DNA from: an uncultured Porphyromonadaceae bacterium | Lineage (GTDB): Bacteria > Bacteroidota > Bacteroidia > Bacteroidales > Muribaculaceae | NCBI GenBank assembly: GCA_947175545.1 | Contig: CAMWNI010000001.1 | Coordinates: 62,001-126,000 of the forward strand | DNA length: 64,000 bases | Direction: 5' to 3' | Notes under the pieces: generated by a model | The model's database searches: none | The model's input: only the letters and a program-made list of their open reading frames with translations | Told to the model about the DNA's origin: nothing | Position numbers and translations under genes: made by a program | In this document: in pieces, positions 49,809 to 57,012 of the stretch | Position numbering within the stretch: position 1 is the first letter of the stretch | Layout of the letters: every line of letters begins with the position of its first letter

Positions 49809-51007
49809 AATTTTGAAACAATTTCTTTAGTATCACGGGCAATCATCAGTTCCTCGTCCGTCGGGACAACGACAACTTTCACCCGTGAAGCGGGAGTGGA
49901 AATAATAGTCTCGGTGCCGCGAACACGGTCGTTGACCTCCTTGTCAATCTCAACGCCGATGAATTTCAGCGGGGCGCAGACGTTTTCGCGCACATCTGTC
50001 TGGTTTTCGCCAACACCGCCGGTGAAGACAATGATATCAACGCCCCCCATTTCGGCAGCATAGGCGCCGATATACTTGGTAATGCGGTTTTCATACATGT
50101 CAAGGGCAAGTGTCGCACGCTCGTCGCCGGCATGGAAAGCGGCCTCAACCTCGCGCATGTCGCTGCTGACTCCGGAAATGGCCGCAACACCGCTCTGCTT
50201 GTTGATTACGCGCTGAAGGTCAGCGACGGTCATGTTGTACTTCTCCATCAGGAAGGTCAGGGCGCCGGGATCAACGTCGCCGCAACGCGTACCCATCATC
50301 AGGCCCTCGGTCGGGGTGAGTCCCATCGAGGTGTCAACGCTCTTGCCGCCGTCAACGGCCGTAATTGAACCGCCGTTGCCAATATGGCAGGTAATGATTT
50401 TCTGATTCTTGATGTCAACGTCAAGAATCTCGCAGACGCGCTGCGAAACGTAGCGATGGCTCGTTCCGTGGAAACCATAGCGGCGCACTTCGGCGTCCTT
50501 GAAATATTCGTAAGGCAGAGCATACATATAAGCCTTCGGGGGCATGGTCTGATGGAAAGCCGTATCGAAAACGCCAACCTGCGGAACCGACGGCAGAAGA
50601 GACTCGATTGCCTCGACTCCAATCATATTCGCGGGGTTATGCAGGGGGGCCAGGGGGGTACATTCACGCACTTTGTTCTTGACCTCGTCAGTAATCAGCA
50701 CAGACGATGCGAACTTGGTGCCGCCATGCACCATACGGTGGCCGACCGCACCGATTTCGTCGAAACTCTTGATTACGCCGACTTCCGAATCGGTCAGGAC
50801 ATCCAGCACGCCCTTGATTGCGCCGTCGTGGCCAACGAGTCCAAGCTCGCGGATAGCCTTTGAGCCGTCGGGCTGCTTGAATTTGAGAAAGCCGTCGGGC
50901 AGGCCGATTTTTTCAACGCCACCTTCGGCCAGAACCGTTTCGGTCTCTGAGTCGATAAGCTTATATTTAACGGAACTGCTGCCGCAGTTAAGAACAAGGA
51001 TTTTCAT
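49805..51007 (-). CDS. ackA: Acetate kinase
   Basis: 400 residues, normal length. LNCGSSSVKYKL with Asn7, the GHRMVHGG block, FDTAFHQTMPP, the HGTSHRYVSQ block, HIGNGGSITAV and FTGGVGEN are all present. It turns acetyl phosphate and ADP into acetate and ATP, the energy-conserving end of the pathway that starts with PFOR and Pta. It lies 43 bp after pta. Confidence 0.97.
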   Translation of the reverse strand: MKILVLNCGSSSVKYKLIDSETETVLAEGGVEKIGLPDGFLKFKQPDGSKAIRELGLVGHDGAIKGVLDVLTDSEVGVIKSFDEIGAVGHRMVHGGTKFASSVLITDEVKNKVRECTPLAPLHNPANMIGVEAIESLLPSVPQVGVFDTAFHQTMPPKAYMYALPYEYFKDAEVRRYGFHGTSHRYVSQRVCEILDVDIKNQKIITCHIGNGGSITAVDGGKSVDTSMGLTPTEGLMMGTRCGDVDPGALTFLMEKYNMTVADLQRVINKQSGVAAISGVSSDMREVEAAFHAGDERATLALDMYENRITKYIGAYAAEMGGVDIIVFTGGVGENQTDVRENVCAPLKFIGVEIDKEVNDRVRGTETIISTPASRVKVVVVPTDEELMIARDTKEIVSKL

Positions 51008-51050
51008 TGTTTCTCAGTGATTGGTGAATTGATGTGTGCGTGAGGGGGTA

Positions 51051-52046
51051 TTATTTCTGATTACAAGTCATGATAATCGTCTTGTAGATATCGTCGATTG
51101 ACGCACCGCGGCTGAGGTCGTTAACCGGTGCGCCGAGTCCCTGAAGGACGGGGCCGACGGCGTCAACACCGCCAAGGCGCTGAACAAGTTTATAGGCGAT
51201 GTTGCCCACTTCGAGCGACGGAAACACCAGGACATTGGCTTTGCCGGCAACGTCTGAACCGGGTGCCTTTTTGCCGGCAACAGAGGGAACGAGAGCGGCA
51301 TCGGCCTGCATTTCGCCATCAACGGCGAGATCAGGAGCGGCCTCGCGCACAAGGCGGGTTGCCTCAATGACCTTCTCGACGCGTTCATGCTTGGCTGAAC
51401 CCTTGGTCGAGAACGAAAGCATGGCCACGCGGGGTTCGATTCCGGCAATGTCGCGGGCGGTCTGAGCTGACTCCAGAGCAATCTGAGCCAGCTGGCGTGC
51501 GTCCGGATCAGGAACGACGGCACAGTCGGCAAACACGAGCAGGCCGTTGTCGCCATAAGGCGAGCCTTCAGGCAGAACCATCAGATAGGCTCCCGAAACG
51601 GTGTCGATGCCGGGGGCGGTCTTGATTACCTGGAATGCCGCACGCAGCACGTTGCCGGTCGTGTTTTCCGCGCCGGCCACCATGCAGTCACAGTCGCCGC
51701 CCTTAATCATCAGGCAGCCGAGATAGAGCGGATTCGAGGCGGTTTCGCGGCTCTGTTCCTCGGTCATGCCCTTGCTGCGGCGCAGGTCAAGCAGAATCGG
51801 TGCATAGCGGTCAATCACCTTTTCGTCGCGCGGGTCAACGATGGTTGCCTTGCCAATCGACTGAAGGTTATTGTCGGCGGCAAGCGCCATGATTTCGTCG
51901 GGATTACCGATAAGGGTAACCTTGGCAAGCCCTTCACCGATAATACGGTCTGCGGCAGAAAGAGTACGGATTTCATTGCCTTCCGGCAGAACGACGCGGC
52001 GCTGAAGCTCACGCGCCGTGTTTGTCATTTTTTCAAAAAGGTTCAT
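51051..52046 (-). CDS. pta: Phosphate acetyltransferase (short form)
   Basis: 331 residues, only the catalytic PTA/PTB domain without the N-terminal regulatory domains of long enterobacterial Pta. Family segments: [60 protein letters not shown] and [22 protein letters not shown]. It converts acetyl-CoA to acetyl phosphate. It is the first gene of the minus-strand operon, with a -7 box 28 bp upstream. Confidence 0.96.
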   Translation of the reverse strand: MNLFEKMTNTARELQRRVVLPEGNEIRTLSAADRIIGEGLAKVTLIGNPDEIMALAADNNLQSIGKATIVDPRDEKVIDRYAPILLDLRRSKGMTEEQSRETASNPLYLGCLMIKGGDCDCMVAGAENTTGNVLRAAFQVIKTAPGIDTVSGAYLMVLPEGSPYGDNGLLVFADCAVVPDPDARQLAQIALESAQTARDIAGIEPRVAMLSFSTKGSAKHERVEKVIEATRLVREAAPDLAVDGEMQADAALVPSVAGKKAPGSDVAGKANVLVFPSLEVGNIAYKLVQRLGGVDAVGPVLQGLGAPVNDLSRGASIDDIYKTIIMTCNQK

Positions 52047-52062
52047 ACTTGAATTGTATTTT

Positions 52063-52081
52063 TAACTTTGCGGCAAAGTTA
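52063..52081. promoter_or_regulatory. Palindromic pair of -7 boxes upstream of pta
   Basis: TAACTTTG-CGG-CAAAGTTA is a perfect inverted repeat, so each strand has an exact TAnnTTTG box, 3 nt apart. The minus-strand copy (52081-52074) is correctly placed for pta, 27 bp before its ATG. The plus copy could fire toward the 52.1-52.4 kb stretch, which carries no obvious gene, or the palindrome may be a binding site for a dimeric regulator. Confidence 0.6.
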
Positions 52082-52316
52082 CGATAAAAATTTTGATTTT
52101 TCCACCGCGACTCCTAAAAAACCTCAGCCGTCGCGCCTAAGGCTACATAAAAAGAAGTTCCCTCGGGTGTGGAGATGTTCTTTTCAGATTCATGCGGAGT
52201 GATTTTACCTGGCAAGACCCCTCGCCGTCTTGCCGCAGCGAACGCGCTCTTGATCAATTTGCCGATTCGTCCGGCAGAAAAACGGACCTGATATCGTGCA
52301 GATGTAAAGATTTGTA

Positions 52317-52330
52317 TAAAACCGGTTTTA
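52317..52330. promoter_or_regulatory. 14-bp perfect palindrome upstream of nifJ
   Basis: TAAAACCGGTTTTA is fully symmetrical, about 80 bp upstream of the -7 box of the PFOR gene. Length and position suit an operator, but no matching regulator is known. The gap 52047-52466 otherwise holds the two promoters and no gene I trust. Confidence 0.3.
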
Positions 52331-52410
52331 CATTTTTTATGTTTTTTCAGGCCAAACAAAAAAATAATTGAAATTTCTGCCCAAAAGTGGACGGATTGAG
52401 GAAATTTTGC

Positions 52411-52418
52411 TAAATTTG
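52411..52418 (+). promoter_or_regulatory. -7 box for the PFOR gene
   Basis: TAAATTTG matches TAnnTTTG, 48 bp before the ATG. No well-spaced -33 element was found. Confidence 0.6.
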
Positions 52419-52466
52419 CGGAATTAAACGAAACACATTTTTCAACAACCAACCACTAAATAACTC

Positions 52467-55400
52467 ATGAGTAAAGAAAAAAAATTCATGACGTGTGACG
52501 GTAATACCGCAGCGGCGCATATTGCGTATATGTTCTCCGAAGTAGCGGCTATCTACCCGATTACGCCCTCTTCGACCATGGCAGAGCTCGTTGACGAATG
52601 GGCAGCCAACGGTCGCAAGAACATTTTTGGTGAAACAGTGCTTGTTCAGGAAATGCAGTCAGAAGGCGGAGCCGCCGGCGCAGTCCACGGCTCGCTGATG
52701 AACGGCGTGCTGACCAACACGTTCACCGCATCGCAGGGCCTGCTGCTGATGATTCCGAACATGTACAAGATTGCCGGCGAAATGCTTCCGAGCGTCTTCC
52801 ACGTGTCGGCCCGCACCATCGCCAGCCACGCACTGAGCATTTTTGGCGACCATCAGGATGTCATGTCGGTTCGCCAGACCGGTTTCGCCATGCTTGCCGA
52901 AGGTTCCGTACAGGAAGTAATGGACCTCAGCGGCGTAGCTCACCTGGCGGCCATCAAGAGTTCGATTCCGTTCGTAAACTTCTTTGACGGCTTCCGCACC
53001 AGCCACGAAATTCAGAAAATCGAGGTTATCGAACAGGACGAAATCGCTCCGCTGCTCGACCGCGAGGCTCTTGCCAAGTTCCGCAGCCGCGGCCTTAGCC
53101 CCGAGCATCCGCAGGCCCGCGGCATGGCCGAAAACTCCGACGTATTCTTCCAGCACCGCGAGGCTTGCAACACAACCTACGCCCAGGTTCCGGAAATCGT
53201 CGAGGAATACATGGACAAGATTTCCGAACTGACCGGCCGCAAATACGGTCTGTTCAACTACTACGGCGCCCCTGACGCAGACCGCGTCATCATCGCTATG
53301 GGTTCAGTCTGCCAGGCTGCCGAGGAGGCCATTGACCACCTGACCGCCCAGGGCGAGAAGGTCGGCATTGTTGAGGTTCACCTCTATCGTCCCTTCTCTG
53401 CAAAGCACTTCATGGCCGCAGTTCCCAAGACTGCAAAGCGCATTGCCGTGCTTGACCGCACGAAGGAACCCGGCGCAAACGGCGAACCCCTGCTGCTCGA
53501 CGTCAAGGAATGCTTCTACGGCAAGCCCGACGCTCCGGAAATCGTTGGCGGCCGCTACGCTCTGGCGTCGAAGGACACCACTCCCGCAATGATCATCGGT
53601 GTGTTCGAAAACCTGGCTCTTCCCCAGCCCAAGGACAAGTTCACCGTCGGCATTATCGACGACGTTACCTTCACCTCGCTTCCTCCCAAGGAAGAAATCG
53701 CCGTGGGCGACAAGTCGACCTACGAAGCGAAGTTCTACGGTCTCGGAGCAGACGGCACCGTGGGCGCCAACAAGAACTCGGTGAAGATTATCGGCGAGAA
53801 CACTAATAAATATTGTCAGGCCTACTTTGCCTACGACTCGAAGAAGTCCGGCGGCTTCACCTGCTCGCACCTCCGCTTCGGCGACGCGCCAATCCGCTCA
53901 ACCTATCTGGTTACGACCCCGAACTTCGTTGCTTGTCACGTTCAGGCTTACCTGCACCTCTATGACGTTACGAAAGGCCTGCGCGACGGCGGCACCTTCC
54001 TGCTGAACACCATCTGGGAGGGCGACGAACTTGCAGCCAACCTGCCCAACAAGGTTAAGCGCTACCTGGCCAAGCACAATATCACCGTTTACTACATCAA
54101 CGCAACGAAGATTGCACGCGAAATCGGTCTGGGCAACCGCACAAACACGATTTTGCAGAGTGCGTTCTTCCGCATCACGGAGGTTATCCCCGTTGACCTG
54201 GCAATCGAACAGATGAAGAAGTTCATCGTCAAGTCATACGGCAAGAAGGGCCAGGACATCGTCAACATGAACTACGCAGCCGTTGACCGCGGCGGCGAAT
54301 ACAAGGTGCTGACCGTTGATCCCGCATGGGCAAACCTGCCTGACGACGAAGCCGTTGCCAACAATGACCCCGAATTCATCAACCGCGTTGTTCGTCCCAT
54401 CAACGCCCAGGACGGCGACTCGCTGACCGTCAAGGACTTCATTGACCGTCCCGATGGCGTCTGGGAACAGGGTACCGCCAAATTCGAAAAGCGCGGCGTT
54501 GCCGCCTATGTCCCCCACTGGATTACTGAAAACTGCATCCAGTGCAACAAGTGTGCGTTCGTCTGCCCCCACGCCGCAATCCGTCCGTTCGTGCTGACTG
54601 CCGACGAAATGGCCCAGGCTCCCTTCGGCGAAGACCGCACCCTCAAGGCAATCGGCAAGACCTTCGACGGCATGCGCTTCATTCAGAGCGTAGACGTTCT
54701 CGACTGTCTCGGCTGCGGCAACTGCGTTGACGTCTGCCCGGGCATGAAGGGCGTCAAGGCCCTCGAAATGCGTCCGCTCGAGGAAGAAATGTTCTCGCAG
54801 ACCGAATGGGAATACTGCGTTGACCACGTCACCTCCAAGCAGGACCTCGTCGACATCAAGCTGAACCCGAAGAACTCACAGTTCGCAACTCCTTACTTTG
54901 AATTCTCAGGCGCTTGCTCCGGTTGCGGCGAAACACCTTACGTCAAGCTGATTTCGCAGCTCTACGGCACCCGCGAAATGGTTGCCAACGCAACCGGTTG
55001 CTCGTCAATCTACTCCGGTTCGGTTCCGTCGACCCCCTACACCTTCAACGCCAAAGGCCAGGGTCCCGCATGGGGTAACTCCCTGTTCGAGGACTTCGCC
55101 GAATTCGGCCTCGGCATGAACATCGCCAACAAAAAAATGCGCGAACGCGTAACCCGTCTGGTTGAGCAAGGCACTCAGTGCAGCTGCTGCTCCGACGAAC
55201 TGAAGGCCCTGTTCAACGAATGGCTCGAAGTCAAGAACGACGGCGAGAAGAGCCGCGCCGTTGCTGACAAGATTATCCCGCTGATCGAGAAGGGCGACTG
55301 CGACATCTGCCGCGAACTGACCGAACTGAAGGGCTATCTCGTTAAGCGCGCCCACTGGATCATTGCAGGCGACGGTGCCGCTTACGACATCGGCTTCGGC

Positions 55401-56033
55401 GGTCTTGACCATGTGCTTGCCAGCGGCGAGGACGTCAACGTCATCGTTGTCGACACCGAAGTTTACTCGAACACCGGCGGCCAGGCATCGAAGGCTACGC
55501 CCGTCGGCGCAATCGCCAAGTTTGCCGCTGCCGGCAAGCGCGTGCGCAAAAAAGACCTCGGCCTGATTGCTTCGACCTACGGCTACGTTTACTGCGCACA
55601 GGTTGCCATGGGCGCCGACAATGCTCAGACCCTCAAGGCAATCCGCGAAGCCGAGGCCTATGACGGTCCCTCAATCATCATTGCTTACGCTCCCTGTATC
55701 AACCACGGTCTGAAGGCCGGCATGGGCAAGAGCCAAGAAGAAGAGCGCAAGGCTGTTGAATGTGGCTACTGGCACCTCTGGCGCTACAACCCCGCACTCG
55801 AGGCAGAAGGCAAGAACCCCTTCACGCTCGACAGCAAGGATCCGCAGTGGGACAAGTTCGAAGACTTCCTCAAGGGTGAGGTCCGCTTCGCTTCAGTGCT
55901 GAAGTCCTTCCCCGACCAGGCTGCCGAACTTTTCGCTGCCGCCAAGCAGAACGCCCTCTGGCGCTACAATAATTATCGCCGCCTGGCACGTCAGCAATGG
56001 GGCATTGACCCTGACGGCGCCAACGTCGAGTAA
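52467..56033 (+). CDS. nifJ: Pyruvate:ferredoxin (flavodoxin) oxidoreductase
   Basis: 1188 residues, full-length single-chain PFOR. Domain order is normal: pyruvate-binding opening (AAIYPITPSSTMAELVDEW), gamma-like domain (GGFTCSHLRFGDAPI), two ferredoxin [4Fe-4S] motifs (Cys690-x2-Cys693-x2-Cys696-x3-Cys700 and Cys747-x2-750-x2-753-x3-757), then the TPP domain with CSGCGETPY, GDGAAYDIGFGGLDH and VVDTEVYSNTGGQ. It oxidises pyruvate to acetyl-CoA and reduces ferredoxin in the cytoplasm. Pta and AckA, encoded divergently next door, then turn the acetyl-CoA into acetate and ATP. Confidence 0.98.
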   Translation: MSKEKKFMTCDGNTAAAHIAYMFSEVAAIYPITPSSTMAELVDEWAANGRKNIFGETVLVQEMQSEGGAAGAVHGSLMNGVLTNTFTASQGLLLMIPNMYKIAGEMLPSVFHVSARTIASHALSIFGDHQDVMSVRQTGFAMLAEGSVQEVMDLSGVAHLAAIKSSIPFVNFFDGFRTSHEIQKIEVIEQDEIAPLLDREALAKFRSRGLSPEHPQARGMAENSDVFFQHREACNTTYAQVPEIVEEYMDKISELTGRKYGLFNYYGAPDADRVIIAMGSVCQAAEEAIDHLTAQGEKVGIVEVHLYRPFSAKHFMAAVPKTAKRIAVLDRTKEPGANGEPLLLDVKECFYGKPDAPEIVGGRYALASKDTTPAMIIGVFENLALPQPKDKFTVGIIDDVTFTSLPPKEEIAVGDKSTYEAKFYGLGADGTVGANKNSVKIIGENTNKYCQAYFAYDSKKSGGFTCSHLRFGDAPIRSTYLVTTPNFVACHVQAYLHLYDVTKGLRDGGTFLLNTIWEGDELAANLPNKVKRYLAKHNITVYYINATKIAREIGLGNRTNTILQSAFFRITEVIPVDLAIEQMKKFIVKSYGKKGQDIVNMNYAAVDRGGEYKVLTVDPAWANLPDDEAVANNDPEFINRVVRPINAQDGDSLTVKDFIDRPDGVWEQGTAKFEKRGVAAYVPHWITENCIQCNKCAFVCPHAAIRPFVLTADEMAQAPFGEDRTLKAIGKTFDGMRFIQSVDVLDCLGCGNCVDVCPGMKGVKALEMRPLEEEMFSQTEWEYCVDHVTSKQDLVDIKLNPKNSQFATPYFEFSGACSGCGETPYVKLISQLYGTREMVANATGCSSIYSGSVPSTPYTFNAKGQGPAWGNSLFEDFAEFGLGMNIANKKMRERVTRLVEQGTQCSCCSDELKALFNEWLEVKNDGEKSRAVADKIIPLIEKGDCDICRELTELKGYLVKRAHWIIAGDGAAYDIGFGGLDHVLASGEDVNVIVVDTEVYSNTGGQASKATPVGAIAKFAAAGKRVRKKDLGLIASTYGYVYCAQVAMGADNAQTLKAIREAEAYDGPSIIIAYAPCINHGLKAGMGKSQEEERKAVECGYWHLWRYNPALEAEGKNPFTLDSKDPQWDKFEDFLKGEVRFASVLKSFPDQAAELFAAAKQNALWRYNNYRRLARQQWGIDPDGANVE

Positions 56034-56054
56034 GAATCTGACCTGAATCCTTTT

Positions 56055-56095
56055 AGGGGTTGCAGTGCTGACAGCGCTGCAACCCTTTTCTTTTT
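56055..56095 (+). terminator. Intrinsic terminator after nifJ
   Basis: A long stem, AGGGGTTGCAGTGCTG (56055-56070) with CAGCGCTGCAACCCTT (56072-56087), has two G-U pairs and a small loop opened from the inner bases, then TTCTTTTT. It separates nifJ from the RNA candidate. Confidence 0.88.
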
Positions 56096-56146
56096 GACGC
56101 GCAGTCGCGCCGCCTGCAGCGCATTTGCCGCGAATTGCGCACAACG

Positions 56147-56178
56147 TTTGGACAGACCAAAAAATTTCGCGAAATTTG
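56147..56178 (+). promoter_or_regulatory. Promoter-like pair before the RNA candidate
   Basis: TTTG at 56147-56150, 20 nt spacer, GAAATTTG at 56171-56178. The spacing is exact, but the first base of the -7 box is G instead of T. Transcription would start at about 56181-56184. Confidence 0.5.
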
Positions 56179-56180
56179 CA

Positions 56181-56520
56181 ATGCTCCAATCCCCCCCGTC
56201 ACCCGGGAGTGACGGAGCATTACATACGAAAGCGTTTACTCGACGCTTGATTCTTGACTAACCGAAACTTCGCAACTTTCAACATCCAGGCAAGGATTGA
56301 GTAACAGTGGATGCCTTAACGCAGTGTATATGCAAAAGTATGCACGCTCCTTTCGTGCCGCTTCCGCGGCGTGTTAAACAAGGGGTGTGTGCAATACATT
56401 CTTTAGCATAAGGTCTGCGCGTGGGTCTTCTGCAAGTTGCTCGTTCCTCCTGGATAGGGCGCATGCGAAGTCCCTGGTTAGCAGGACGAGCAAGAGTGTG
56501 GATTCCCACGCTTTTTCTTT
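56181..56520 (+). ncRNA. Candidate structured small RNA of about 340 nt
   Basis: No conserved coding frame is visible, but the stretch is dense in hairpins. It opens with AATGCTCC/GGAGCATT around a CGTCAC/GTGACG helix (56180-56221), then AAGCGT/ACGCTT (56230-56248) and GCCGC-TTCC-GCGGC (56357-56370). It ends in a long hairpin: GCGTGGG/CCCACGC outer stem (56419-56425, 56505-56511), an 11-by-11 internal bubble, an 8-bp TTGCTCGT/ACGAGCAA stem, and then TTTTTCTTT. A promoter-like pair precedes it. The final bubble hairpin is reminiscent of 6S-type RNA, and a Bacteroidales-only RNA family called Bacteroidales-1 is described as a promoter-to-terminator unit; I cannot confirm either. RNase P and tmRNA core motifs are absent. 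Confidence 0.5.
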
Positions 56521-56618
56521 ATTATCCCTACATACATTATATAATAAGGAGTCTCATCAGTCCATCAGGGGAATCAACGGACGGTGAACTCCCTATTTTC
56601 CAAGCCTCTTTTCCGCCC

Positions 56619-56843
56619 ATGAAACCGATAGGAGAACGAATCAAAGAGGAACTCCAGACCCAGGAACGCTCAATAACATGGTTTGCCGGCAAGCTCTGCC
56701 TTGACCGGTCGAACGTTTACAGGCTTTTCCAGAAACGCAGCGTCGACACAGACCTTCTAATGAGAATTTCAATCATTCTGAAACTTGATTTTTTTGCCAT
56801 TTTAAGCGAAGAACTGAGCAAAAGGCAGACATCGCAACGGTAG
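56619..56843 (+). CDS. Small helix-turn-helix DNA-binding protein
   Basis: 74 residues from ATG 56619 (MKPIGERIKEELQTQERSIT). The frame is open further back to 56421 but that part overlaps the RNA candidate and does not look like protein. An XRE-like HTH is visible: ITWFAGKLCLDRSNVYRLFQ with the following KRSVDTDLLMRISIILKLDFF. Small proteins of exactly this shape are common in Bacteroidota and are probably regulators. There is 99 bp between the RNA terminator and the start; no clear promoter was found there. Confidence 0.78.
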   Translation: MKPIGERIKEELQTQERSITWFAGKLCLDRSNVYRLFQKRSVDTDLLMRISIILKLDFFAILSEELSKRQTSQR

Positions 56844-56892
56844 TGTAGCAATCTCGCAACAGTCTGATAAGCGCGATTTTACGGAATAGGCG

Positions 56893-56900
56893 TAACTTTG
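56893..56900 (+). promoter_or_regulatory. -7 box upstream of the coiled-coil lipoprotein gene
   Basis: TAACTTTG matches TAnnTTTG, 112 bp upstream of the lipoprotein ATG. The leader between them contains a short open frame beginning 10 nt after the box. Confidence 0.65.
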
Positions 56901-56910
56901 CCGTGCCGAA

Positions 56911-56985
56911 ATGTATATTGGCGGCATCAACGTAACTGTTGGCGCTCTGCTTATCACTAAAAAGGACAATAAACTTTCATATTAA
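56911..56985 (+). CDS. Possible 24-residue small ORF in the lipoprotein leader
   Basis: ATG at 56911 follows the -7 box by 10 nt, the same arrangement as the near-leaderless genes elsewhere in the window, and the frame reads MYIGGINVTVGALLITKKDN then KLSY and TAA. It could be a leader peptide or chance; it is too short to judge from composition. Confidence 0.25.
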   Translation: MYIGGINVTVGALLITKKDNKLSY

Positions 56986-57012
56986 TCAATCATTATTAAC
57001 AACAAAAAGTCT

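Noticed and set aside
52114..52452. 112-codon open frame on the minus strand between pta and nifJ
   Set aside because: It covers the nifJ promoter and palindrome, has a low-complexity basic middle and no recognisable features.
56181..56520. tmRNA or RNase P RNA
   Set aside because: No tRNA-like TTCGA arm with matching 5' end, no tag frame, and no RNase P core motifs on either strand.
56421..56618. N-terminal extension of the small HTH protein
   Set aside because: The extra codons overlap the terminal hairpin and terminator of the RNA candidate; the HTH domain is complete from 56619.
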